A DNA stretch of 40,219 nucleotides from a bacterium (Candidatus Blackallbacteria) CG13_big_fil_rev_8_21_14_2_50_49_14 (GTDB taxonomy: Bacteria; Cyanobacteriota; Sericytochromatia; UBA7694): positions 1 to 40,219 of the forward strand of contig PFGG01000037.1 in assembly GCA_002783405.1 (NCBI GenBank), given 5' to 3'. Shown one piece after another: positions 31,821-39,300 of the stretch. The position numbers were made by a program, and so were the translations under genes. How positions within the stretch are numbered: position 1 is the stretch's first letter; the number at the start of each line of letters is the position of its first letter. Under the pieces are notes generated by a model. That model was given only the letters and a program-made list of their open reading frames with translations, was not told the origin of the DNA and did no database searches.

Positions 31821-32261
31821 ATGAAACAGATTCCGCTCTTGGCCTTCACACTTTTGCTGGTTTCAGGCTGCATTTTATCCAGCCCCTTTGTCGCAGCAAC
31901 CAGCCCAAGTCCCTCTGCCACCCCCGGAGAGACTTCATTTAAAGGTTGGAATTTATACACCTGGAAAGAGCAGGGGCTTTATTACTGGAGCTTGATTCCA
32001 GCAACCAATGCCCAACCCGATCTGAGTAAAATTCGCACGCAGGCCAAGCCAGGTTTGAGCTCTTTAACGCAAGCGCTCCAGTCTCTGGCGCGAGGACAGG
32101 AAGTCTTCTGGAATTTCCAAGTTGCCCTGTACAGCTCGCTACAATTTGCCTTGCCTCCTGCCAGCGAGCAGGAAAATCTTTGCCTTTTAGCACGCGAGCG
32201 CAGTCTTAAACTGCAGGTGGCCACAGAGATGTCCCCCGTGGCCACCTGTCAGAACAACTGA
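31821..32261 (+). CDS. Small lipoprotein of unknown function
   Basis: A 146-residue lipoprotein. The signal MKQIPLLAFTLLLVSGC17 ends with a clear lipobox (LVSGC), followed by a Ser/Pro/Thr-rich linker (20-38) and a small domain starting FKGWNLYTWKEQGLYYWSLIPATN. I do not recognise the domain. The gene lies 17 bases after the kinase gene and is likely co-expressed. The 3' end contains a perfect 11-bp inverted repeat (32214-32248). Confidence 0.75.
   Translation: MKQIPLLAFTLLLVSGCILSSPFVAATSPSPSATPGETSFKGWNLYTWKEQGLYYWSLIPATNAQPDLSKIRTQAKPGLSSLTQALQSLARGQEVFWNFQVALYSSLQFALPPASEQENLCLLARERSLKLQVATEMSPVATCQNN
32214..32248. repeat. Perfect 11-bp inverted repeat inside the end of the lipoprotein gene
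   Basis: CAGGTGGCCAC (32214-32224) and GTGGCCACCTG (32238-32248) are perfectly complementary around a 13-base loop. It lies between two convergent genes whose stops are only 2 bases apart and has no T-run; it may block read-through or stabilise the mRNA end. Confidence 0.6.
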
Positions 32262-32263
32262 GC

Positions 32264-33499
32264 TTATCCCTGGGCCAAGGGAATGGGTTCAAAGAATCGC
32301 TTATACAGAATTCTGCTCAAAAGCGCAGAGGCCCGGTGCAAAGCCAGCATATCTATATCGCCTTGCGTGAAATGTGAGAGTTCAAGAAAAATGCTGGCTT
32401 GCAGGCATTCTTCCAAACTGCCCTTTTCAAGGGGTTGCTGCTCCTGAGCGGCAGCGGAACGCTCAGCCACTGCTAAAGACAAAGCTTTGGACAAGACCCC
32501 CACCAAATCGGGCAGGGGATATTCTCCCTGGGCCAAGGCCTTCAAAATGCAAAGCAGATTGTCGCCATCCGAGCAATCACTGAGAATTTTCCCCAATCCC
32601 AATTCATTGAGTTCGAGCAGAGCAGCTTTCAAACCCTTTGACATGCGCAGCAAACGGGCTTCTTGAGAAGTTTCAGCGGCGGCATTCACCGCTTGGGTAA
32701 TCACCTGACAAATCCAATCGGCTGCCACCTTGGTTGAATTTTGCAGCTGTTCATTCTGCCAGAAATAACGCCGAACCAACTCGCCGACCTGAACAAACAG
32801 CAGCGAAACCCGTTCCGTATCCCGCAAACGCAAGGTGTCATTTTTACGTTCTTCTAAAATCCGACGCGCTTCTTTCCAGCGCGCCCGCGCACTGTGATAG
32901 GCCTCTTGAAACTGTGTCTGCTGCAATTGCTTGACCCAGACTTCCATACGCTGCAGTTCATCCTCCCAAAAGGCTGGCTCCAAGGGATTTTGATTGACAT
33001 GCAGGGGTAAAAATTCACCCTCTTGATCCTGAAACAAACCCGATTCAGGCTGTACAGCCTGTAAATGATGATTGACCAGCCGGGCCAAACGGGAGCGATG
33101 TTTCATGGACTGCACGCGCACCAAAAGTGCGGAAATCAAACTTTCGAGTTCTGGATCCTGAGAAAAAGGGAACTTGCCCTGCAAAGCTTCTAAAAGCTGT
33201 TCAAGAGCATGCTGAACCTCCTGATTGCCCGTTTGTTCAAGAAAGAGAATATAATAGCCTTTTTCAGATTTCAACCCCAAAAAAGACGAGCCCAATTCGG
33301 TTCCGACACGGGAAAAACCGAGCTGAAAAAACTCCTCAAGCGCCAAAATCTGCTCAGCAACCTCTAAGTCTGAGAAAAAGAGAAAATGATCCTGCTGCTG
33401 ACTTGCCAGCTTTCGCATTTCATGATGTTCTTCCCAATGCCAACGCAAATTTTCAGGTAAATAATCAAGAATCAGCGGACGTGTAGAACTTAGCACCAT
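32264..33499 (-). CDS. Uncharacterised helical protein
   Basis: A 411-residue protein of unknown family, without signal peptide or transmembrane segments. Composition is Leu/Glu/Gln-rich with long predicted helices (for example KQLQQTQFQEAYHSARARWKEARRILEERKNDTL). The N-terminal ~110 residues look mixed alpha/beta (HFLFFSDLEVAEQILALEEFFQLGFSRVG, KGYYILFLEQTG). ATG 33499 is chosen because TAAGGAG lies 10 bases upstream. A perfect FNR-type palindrome lies about 100 bases upstream. It may relate to the other long helical protein at 37681-39141, but I see no clear repeat shared by the two. Confidence 0.7.
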   Translation of the reverse strand: MVLSSTRPLILDYLPENLRWHWEEHHEMRKLASQQQDHFLFFSDLEVAEQILALEEFFQLGFSRVGTELGSSFLGLKSEKGYYILFLEQTGNQEVQHALEQLLEALQGKFPFSQDPELESLISALLVRVQSMKHRSRLARLVNHHLQAVQPESGLFQDQEGEFLPLHVNQNPLEPAFWEDELQRMEVWVKQLQQTQFQEAYHSARARWKEARRILEERKNDTLRLRDTERVSLLFVQVGELVRRYFWQNEQLQNSTKVAADWICQVITQAVNAAAETSQEARLLRMSKGLKAALLELNELGLGKILSDCSDGDNLLCILKALAQGEYPLPDLVGVLSKALSLAVAERSAAAQEQQPLEKGSLEECLQASIFLELSHFTQGDIDMLALHRASALLSRILYKRFFEPIPLAQG

Positions 33500-33542
33500 G
33501 CTATCAAAACTCCTTAAGTATCTGTCAACACCCAAGCGGGAT

Positions 33543-33557
33543 GCTTAAAATTTAAGC
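33543..33557. promoter_or_regulatory. AT-rich palindrome upstream of the hypothetical gene
   Basis: GCTTAAA-A-TTTAAGC is a perfect 7+1+7 inverted repeat, 44 bases upstream of the minus-strand gene start and on the downstream side of the FNR-type site, a plausible operator position. Confidence 0.35.
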
Positions 33558-33593
33558 TTACGACCCCATCGTATCAAAATCTCAAAGAATTGA

Positions 33594-33609
33594 TTTGATC
33601 CGGATCAAA
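33594..33609. promoter_or_regulatory. Perfect FNR/CRP-type operator TTGAT-N4-ATCAA
   Basis: TTTGATCCGGATCAAA is a perfect 16-base palindrome whose core matches the FNR consensus at all ten positions. Its centre (33601.5) would sit near -40 for a minus-strand transcript starting around 33560, a class II activator position, and is about 145 bases upstream of the plus-strand start site. Confidence 0.55.
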
Positions 33610-33732
33610 GAACTGCCCTCAAAATTGACTTGCAAATTTTTCAGCTCAGCGCTGTGTCGTTTTTGTCTGAGTACCCACCCCAGATCGTACGGCCTTTTGA
33701 AAAAAGGGGGACGGGGCGTTCTGAGCGAGATA

Positions 33733-33741
33733 TGCTATAAT
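33733..33741 (+). promoter_or_regulatory. Extended -10 promoter of the TPR/NHL gene
   Basis: TGCTATAAT: a perfect TATAAT (33736-33741) preceded by TG. The gene begins 36 bases downstream; GAGGAG at 33758-33763 is the ribosome site, 13 bases before the ATG. Confidence 0.6.
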
Positions 33742-33776
33742 GAGGAGCTATCTACCCGAGGAGTGTCTCTGCCTTT

Positions 33777-35201
33777 ATGAGCAGCCGTCTTGACTACCAG
33801 TCCCCCGAATTTACGGCAGCAGTTGCAGATGCCCAAAGCCTGCAGAAATGGACAGAATCTCATTTTCAATCTGTCCGCAGTCGCTTGGCTGAAAAAAAAT
33901 CCACTGCCGATGATCTGCTGGCCTGTGCTGAATTGTCCATACGTCTGCAAGACGCCAACTGCGCTCAGGATTGTCTTGAGAAACAGCTCAAAGCCCGCCC
34001 CAGTGATGCCGATGCTTTTTATCTCAAAGCCATGCTGGCCCTGGGGCAAGGCCAAAAAGAGGCTGCCTTGCAAGTGCTTGAAAATGCCACACGCAAACTC
34101 TCGGGAAAATCTCCCGACAATGGCCGGGTCTGGCGCCTTCTCGCCGCTGAACGTCTGCACCAGAAACAGGACCTGAGCGGAGCGGCTCAAGCCATGGTCA
34201 AAGCCTGCGAGCAAGCCTCCGCACCCGCCTTTTTACACAGTTCAACACGCCCCGCCCAAGATCTGACAGCTGCCATGCTAAACTTTGATTTCTCACTTTT
34301 TGACCAGCTTTTTTCCTGGGAAGACAATAGCGCAGATTTTCGTCTCAGCGCAGTGGCCAACGGCCCCCTGGATCAGCTCTATATTCTCGACAGTTTCAAT
34401 CGACGCATCTTTGAGTTCGATGCCCAAGGACAGTTTCAGCGGGGGATCGATGAACACCAACTTTCCGCCCAGGCCTTTTTGCACCCGGAATCCCGCTGGG
34501 AACTCACGGATCTGTGTATTGGGCCCGACGGAAAAATCTACTTGGCAGGCAATCAGGATAAAATTGGGGTCTTCAGCCCCTCATGGGAACCGCTTGCGGC
34601 TTATGCTTCACCCGCCGGTAACCACCGTTTAAAGCCCCTCTCCTTAACGGTAGATGCCCACCACAATCTCTACGTAATCTATCAAAACCTGGCGGGCATT
34701 CACGTCTTTAATGCCGAAGGCTTTCACGAGGGCAGTTTTGGCGAAAATACCACCATGCCCGGCACCGATAAAAACTATTATTGTGGTTTGGCCTGTTTAG
34801 ACGGACAGAAAATCTGTTTGTATGATCGTGAAAAAGTTCAGATTTTTGAAGCCGCAACACGCCAACTCTCAGAAACAGTGAACTTGCCCCAGGATAAAGC
34901 GCCCAATCTCGATGATGAAGCCTATCCTCTTTGCTGGAATGGCATCGGCACAGCTTCCAACCAAAGGCTTTGGTTGGCAGATACCGCCCATGCTCAAATT
35001 ATGGAGTATCGCCAAGGCAAACTGCAGCAAAGTTTCACACAAGCAGGATCGAAGTTACAGAATTTTTCAAATCCCTTTGATATAAGCATAGACAGCCAAG
35101 GATGTCTGTATCTTGCAGACACCGGAAATGCCCGTGTGCTCAAATACAAGGGCCAAGAATGGACCCAAGTTTTCGGCCACCCTGGCATTAAATCCGTCTA
35201 A
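33777..35201 (+). CDS. TPR-like / NHL beta-propeller protein
   Basis: A 474-residue cytoplasmic-looking protein. Residues 25-150 form TPR-like helix pairs (ADDLLACAELSIRLQDANCAQDCLEKQLKARPSDADAFYLKAMLALGQGQKEAALQVLENA). Residues 175-470 are NHL-type propeller blades: GPLDQLYILDSFNRRIFEFDAQGQF, GPDGKIYLAGNQDKIGVFS, DAHHNLYVIYQNLAGIHVFNAEG, NQRLWLADTAHAQIMEYRQG, DSQGCLYLADTGNARVLKY. Such repeats bind proteins or nucleic acids. It is reminiscent of the propeller parts of the 1394-residue protein. Probably first of an operon with the peptide-binding protein and folD. Confidence 0.82.
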   Translation: MSSRLDYQSPEFTAAVADAQSLQKWTESHFQSVRSRLAEKKSTADDLLACAELSIRLQDANCAQDCLEKQLKARPSDADAFYLKAMLALGQGQKEAALQVLENATRKLSGKSPDNGRVWRLLAAERLHQKQDLSGAAQAMVKACEQASAPAFLHSSTRPAQDLTAAMLNFDFSLFDQLFSWEDNSADFRLSAVANGPLDQLYILDSFNRRIFEFDAQGQFQRGIDEHQLSAQAFLHPESRWELTDLCIGPDGKIYLAGNQDKIGVFSPSWEPLAAYASPAGNHRLKPLSLTVDAHHNLYVIYQNLAGIHVFNAEGFHEGSFGENTTMPGTDKNYYCGLACLDGQKICLYDREKVQIFEAATRQLSETVNLPQDKAPNLDDEAYPLCWNGIGTASNQRLWLADTAHAQIMEYRQGKLQQSFTQAGSKLQNFSNPFDISIDSQGCLYLADTGNARVLKYKGQEWTQVFGHPGIKSV

Positions 35202-35225
35202 AGACAGGAAAGAGGTAAACAATCC

Positions 35226-36842
35226 ATGCGCCATCCCAAATACATGCTTTCAGGTCTGCTGGCTGCAGCCCTTTGTTTGGCCAGCAGCTATCCCACACAA
35301 CCGGCCCAGGCTTTTCAGCGGGGAGGTGTTTTGCGGATTGTCTCTCTGGAAGAACCTCAGCGCTTGAACCCTGTTTTTGATTCCAGCGAATCGGCCCAAG
35401 AAATCTACAATCTGATTTTCAGCAGCTTGATCCGCCGCAACAGCCTCTCAGAACTTGAACCCGATTTATTGACGGTGGTACCCAGCTACCAAAATGGCAT
35501 GATTCGCACCTTGGCCAATGGTGAAATGGAAGTAACCTATACCCTGCGCCCCAACCTCAAATGGCAGGATGGGCACCCCTTAAGCGCTGAAGATGTACAG
35601 TTTACCTGGATGGTGCATACCGACCCCCGCTTTAAATATCCCCCCACCCCCGGCTACGAAAATATTCGCGCCGTTGAAGTGGTTGACCCCCAAACCATTC
35701 GCGTTAACTTTTTTCAAACCTATCCCGAATACTTCAATCTCTTTCAGCAGGTGCTGCCCAAGCATTCTTTCCGCAGCAAATACTGGAGTTTCTCAGCCGA
35801 TCATCCCTGGAATTGGCATCCTGTGGGCTCTGGCCCCTTTGTTCTGAAAGACTGGAAAAAAGGCGAAATGGCGTTGCTGGACGCCAATCCCCTCTACCAC
35901 CGCGCCCGGCCCAATCTCGATCAGATTCGTTATCAGTTTCACCGTGCGGGCTATGAAGCGATTCCCAAAGTGGTCGACTGGGCCCAGAACGCCGAGATTC
36001 TCCAAGGCATGTCAATCATCTCCTATGACTACCTCAAAGATCACCCCGATTTGAATTTAAGCCTGCGCAATACCGGCAAAATTGAACATATTGATATCAA
36101 TCTGCGCAACCCGATTCTTGCAGATTTAAACGTGCGTCGGGCTTTGGCCTATGCCATTGACCGCAAAGCCGTCAGTGAGCGCCTCTTGGGGCTGGTAGAA
36201 CCGGCCTGGAGTGATCAACCCAGTGGCTCCTGGAAATACAATTCCCGCAGTTCCAGCTATTATCAATTTAACCCTGAGCACGCCGGAAAACTGCTCAGTA
36301 ATGCAGGTTGGCAGGCACGGGGTGCGGGTCAGCGCTACAATGCCAAAGATCAGGCCCTCAGCCTCTCTCTGACGATTGAAATTGGCAATAAATCACATCA
36401 ATTGGTGGCCAGCTATCTCAAAGACGCCTTCGCCAAAATTGGTGTAGCGCTTGAAATAAAACCTGTTCCCCCGGAAATGCTGACCGAAGAAATTCTGCCA
36501 GGCGGCCACTATGAACTGGCCCTTTCAGCCTGGACCCCCCATCCCTTTGAAACTTCGTTTAAACGTTGGCATTCAAGCCAGGTACCGCCTGCGGGTTTTA
36601 ACTATACCCGTTTTAAGGACTACCAGGTGGACCAGGTGCTCAAAGCCCTGGAAAGCAGCGATGATATCCATGCCCAAAAGCAATACTATCTCCAGTTGGC
36701 CTCGCTCTTAAATGAGCAGGTTCCCGCCATTCCGCTCTATCACGATACGGTTCTGGAAGCCTATAAAAAAACCGTGCACAATTATTTGCCCAACCCCTAT
36801 ATGGGTTCCACCTGGAACAGCCCCCATTGGTGGCTCGAATAA
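35226..36842 (+). CDS. Extracytoplasmic oligopeptide/solute-binding protein (SBP_bac_5)
   Basis: A 538-residue ABC-transporter substrate-binding protein of the OppA/DppA family. The signal peptide MRHPKYMLSGLLAAALCLASS... ends at AQA|F (about residue 35). Family blocks are RGGVLRIVSLEEPQRLNPVFDSSESAQEIYNLIFSSLIR, LRPNLKWQDGHPLSAEDVQFTW, VGSGPFVLKDWKKGEM, and LADLNVRRALAYAIDRKAV. It would capture peptides or similar solutes in the periplasm. No permease or ATPase genes are nearby, so it is an orphan that must work with a distant transporter. AGGAAAGAGG precedes the start; the gene is 24 bases behind the propeller gene. Confidence 0.93.
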   Translation: MRHPKYMLSGLLAAALCLASSYPTQPAQAFQRGGVLRIVSLEEPQRLNPVFDSSESAQEIYNLIFSSLIRRNSLSELEPDLLTVVPSYQNGMIRTLANGEMEVTYTLRPNLKWQDGHPLSAEDVQFTWMVHTDPRFKYPPTPGYENIRAVEVVDPQTIRVNFFQTYPEYFNLFQQVLPKHSFRSKYWSFSADHPWNWHPVGSGPFVLKDWKKGEMALLDANPLYHRARPNLDQIRYQFHRAGYEAIPKVVDWAQNAEILQGMSIISYDYLKDHPDLNLSLRNTGKIEHIDINLRNPILADLNVRRALAYAIDRKAVSERLLGLVEPAWSDQPSGSWKYNSRSSSYYQFNPEHAGKLLSNAGWQARGAGQRYNAKDQALSLSLTIEIGNKSHQLVASYLKDAFAKIGVALEIKPVPPEMLTEEILPGGHYELALSAWTPHPFETSFKRWHSSQVPPAGFNYTRFKDYQVDQVLKALESSDDIHAQKQYYLQLASLLNEQVPAIPLYHDTVLEAYKKTVHNYLPNPYMGSTWNSPHWWLE

Positions 36843-36843
36843 A

Positions 36844-37677
36844 ATGGCACTTCTGGAAGGCAAAATCGTCGCCGCTGCACAGGAAGAAAAATTGCGAGCA
36901 CAGATACGTGAGCTTTCAGTTCAGCCTGGCTTGGCGGTGATTCTGGCCGGTGAGGATGGCCCCTCCAAAATCTACGTACGCCGAAAACAGGAAGCCTGTG
37001 AACGGGTCGGCATGCATTCTGAAATGGTGCTTTTGCCGGGCGATGTTTCAGAAACCATGCTGCTCAGCGAAGTAGAACGGCTAAATCAAGATCCCAAGAT
37101 TCATGGCATTCTTGTGCAATTGCCCTTGCCGCCGCAAATTGACGCCAAACGTGTCTTGGAAGCGATTGCCCCAGAAAAAGATGTCGATGGCTTTCATCCC
37201 CTCAACGCTGGCTATCTGCTGACAGGCACCCCCAAGCAAGTGCCCTGCACGCCTTTGGGAATCCTGCATCTTTTAAAACACTATGAAATTCCTTTGGCTG
37301 GCAAACAGGCACTGGTGATCGGACGCAGCAATATCGTGGGCAAACCGATGGCGCTCTTGCTGCTACAAGAAAATGCCACCGTGACCCTTGCCCACTCACG
37401 CACACAAAATCTCAGCGAACTGACCCAAAAGGCCGATATTATCGTAGCCGCCGTAGGCCAGGCCCAATTGGTCACTGGCGAAATGGTCAAAGACGGTGTT
37501 GTGGTGGTCGATGTGGGCATGAACCGAATGGATGGAAAACTCTGTGGCGACGTAGATTTTGACTCCGTCGCCCCCAAAGCAGCCTGGATTACCCCCGTAC
37601 CGGGCGGGGTGGGCCCCATGACGATCGCCACCCTGCTGTACAATACGGTCAAAGCCGCACAGGAAAACCAGGCTTAA
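36844..37677 (+). CDS. folD: Bifunctional methylenetetrahydrofolate dehydrogenase/cyclohydrolase FolD
   Basis: A 277-residue FolD, interconverting 5,10-methylene-, methenyl- and 10-formyl-tetrahydrofolate with NADP. Seen: the SKIYVRRKQEACE block with Y44 and the catalytic K48, VQLPLPPQID, EKDVDGFHPLNAGYL, the NADP site VIGRSNIVGKPMALLL, and PVPGGVGPMTIATLL near the C-terminus. ATG 36844 begins one base after the stop of the binding-protein gene, so translation is probably coupled; the longer upstream frame lies inside that gene in another frame. It converges with the following gene, 3 bases between stops. Confidence 0.96.
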   Translation: MALLEGKIVAAAQEEKLRAQIRELSVQPGLAVILAGEDGPSKIYVRRKQEACERVGMHSEMVLLPGDVSETMLLSEVERLNQDPKIHGILVQLPLPPQIDAKRVLEAIAPEKDVDGFHPLNAGYLLTGTPKQVPCTPLGILHLLKHYEIPLAGKQALVIGRSNIVGKPMALLLLQENATVTLAHSRTQNLSELTQKADIIVAAVGQAQLVTGEMVKDGVVVVDVGMNRMDGKLCGDVDFDSVAPKAAWITPVPGGVGPMTIATLLYNTVKAAQENQA

Positions 37678-37680
37678 GGC

Positions 37681-39141
37681 CTATTCTTTCTGTGGGGAAA
37701 GCTCTTCATAGGCCACCTCCCCAAGCGCTTCCTCTTCGTACTCCAATTCAAGATAGCCTTGCTCTTCAAGGGCTGCTAAAAGCGCACCTACAGCTTCATG
37801 TCCCATTTGCTCTTCAATTTCCTTGAGCAGCCCCTCAAGCACTTCAGGCCCCTGCTCTTCGAGCATGGCTCCCACTGAATCTACCAATTCATCGGGAATG
37901 GCAGGAAATTCTTCATCAAAGAGATGGCTGTCTTCGGGATTGGTGCTTAAAGGGGTGGTGGCCCGATGGGTTTGTGCAAAACTTTCTGCTTCGGCAGCAA
38001 AGACAGAGGCTTCAATGCACAGGGGGCGAGGCCAACGATGCACAAAGCCATAGCTCCAGAGCGCATTTTCACGCCGCTGAATCAGCTCAGGCTTCAGCTC
38101 GGCAATGATCTGCAAGACCTCATCCCGCTGAGCAGGATTGACAATGCCCAAATCATGCAGCCAATCATAGACATGGGGCAGGCCCCAGAGCAGCGCAAAA
38201 GCATCGAGCAGATCCCATTCAGGATCATATTCCAATTTTTCAAAATATTCGCGCACCTGTTCAGGTTTGACCCTTACCAGTTTTTCAAAAGCCGGTAAAG
38301 GCTCAGGGGCCTGGTTTAACCACATTTCAAGGGCGTGTTGGGCCATATCCCCACTGGTAAAAAGATTCAGGCGGTGGTGCTTGTACATCCAACGGCCAAA
38401 AACCTGACGGCAATGAAACAAAGCCAATTCAGGATCCCCCTCGCTTAAGGCAGTGCGCAAACGGTTCATCTGCACCTTGTCGGAAGACTCCAACTGCTCA
38501 CGAAAAAAGCCTTGCTCCTGTTTGCTGCGAATGCCCAAATCACGTAAACCACTTTCAAAGGCATTCCAATCGGGATCAATGCCCTCCTGCAAGGCATGCA
38601 AAAGGGTCTCAAAAACCTGATGAATACGGTGTTGTTCAAGCGCGAAATCCAGCGATTCATCTTCTGCCAAGGCTTTTTTACCCAAATGGGTTGCAATTTT
38701 TGCGGCAAAAGCTGCAGCCTCTTCAGCCAAGCCAAAATAGGCAAGGGTTTTGAGAATCAAGCCAAAGGGAGGAGGCACTTCACGCCCAGGTTTGAGCCAA
38801 ATCTCCAAAAGTGCAGGAAGCCGTTCTATCTGATTTTCAAACAGTGCTTCCTGTAATTCAACCAAGGCTTGGATGCCTTCAATTTCAGCGTAGACTGCAG
38901 GTGCTTTTTCTGAGAGTAGAGCGGCCAAGGCCCGCTGCTCCGCCAAAAGATTTGAATGCCCCAAAATCTGACTGACACTGGCGACAGCATAGGCCAAAAC
39001 TTCTTCTTCAAGAAAAATTTGGGGGGCCTGAAGAACGTCTTTCAAGAGATCATAGCGCCCTTGGGGAGAAGCCTGCTGGAACTGTTCCAGCCATTTTTGC
39101 TGTTGATGCGCTTGAAAAGATGCGGGCTCAGTTGAGGTCAT
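37681..39141 (-). CDS. Uncharacterised acidic helical protein
   Basis: A 486-residue protein of unknown family, without signal or membrane segments. It is dominated by helices with a repeat-like feel (ALVELQEALFENQIERLPALLEIWL; LAYFGLAEEAAAFAAKIATHLG), possibly a TPR/HEAT-like solenoid. The last 100 residues are strongly acidic (LLKEIEEQMGHEAVGALLAALEEQGYLELEYEEEALGE). GGAG 6 bases before the ATG supports the start. Like the protein at 32264-33499, it may be a scaffold; no function is claimed. Confidence 0.7.
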   Translation of the reverse strand: MTSTEPASFQAHQQQKWLEQFQQASPQGRYDLLKDVLQAPQIFLEEEVLAYAVASVSQILGHSNLLAEQRALAALLSEKAPAVYAEIEGIQALVELQEALFENQIERLPALLEIWLKPGREVPPPFGLILKTLAYFGLAEEAAAFAAKIATHLGKKALAEDESLDFALEQHRIHQVFETLLHALQEGIDPDWNAFESGLRDLGIRSKQEQGFFREQLESSDKVQMNRLRTALSEGDPELALFHCRQVFGRWMYKHHRLNLFTSGDMAQHALEMWLNQAPEPLPAFEKLVRVKPEQVREYFEKLEYDPEWDLLDAFALLWGLPHVYDWLHDLGIVNPAQRDEVLQIIAELKPELIQRRENALWSYGFVHRWPRPLCIEASVFAAEAESFAQTHRATTPLSTNPEDSHLFDEEFPAIPDELVDSVGAMLEEQGPEVLEGLLKEIEEQMGHEAVGALLAALEEQGYLELEYEEEALGEVAYEELSPQKE

Positions 39142-39210
39142 GAAGGGCTCCTTAAAACAATCGGTAGTTCTTCAGTATAGCCCTTTCCAGGCGCGTTTGG
39201 TTCTGAGGTT

Positions 39211-39300
39211 TGACACTCCCTTCCCTCAAGGAAAGGGATTCTCAAGCTACGCTTGTGGCAACCCACTACGTTAACGCTTGAGGGGTCAGCCCGACCCCAA
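39211..39300 (-). ncRNA. Predicted omega-RNA scaffold end of the right-edge tnpB element
   Basis: Read on the minus strand: an outer stem TCAAGC (39281-39276) with GCTTGA (39247-39242) encloses GTGG-GTTG-CCAC (39266-39255); then GAA, a 9-bp terminal hairpin with TTGA loop (39238-39217), and GTGTCA ending at 39211. The structure overlaps the 3' end of tnpB, including its stop codon (39266-39268), as usual for these RNAs. The guide would continue with minus-strand bases from 39210 on. The same fold with different stem bases is found at 147-219. The 5' boundary is approximate. Confidence 0.7.
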
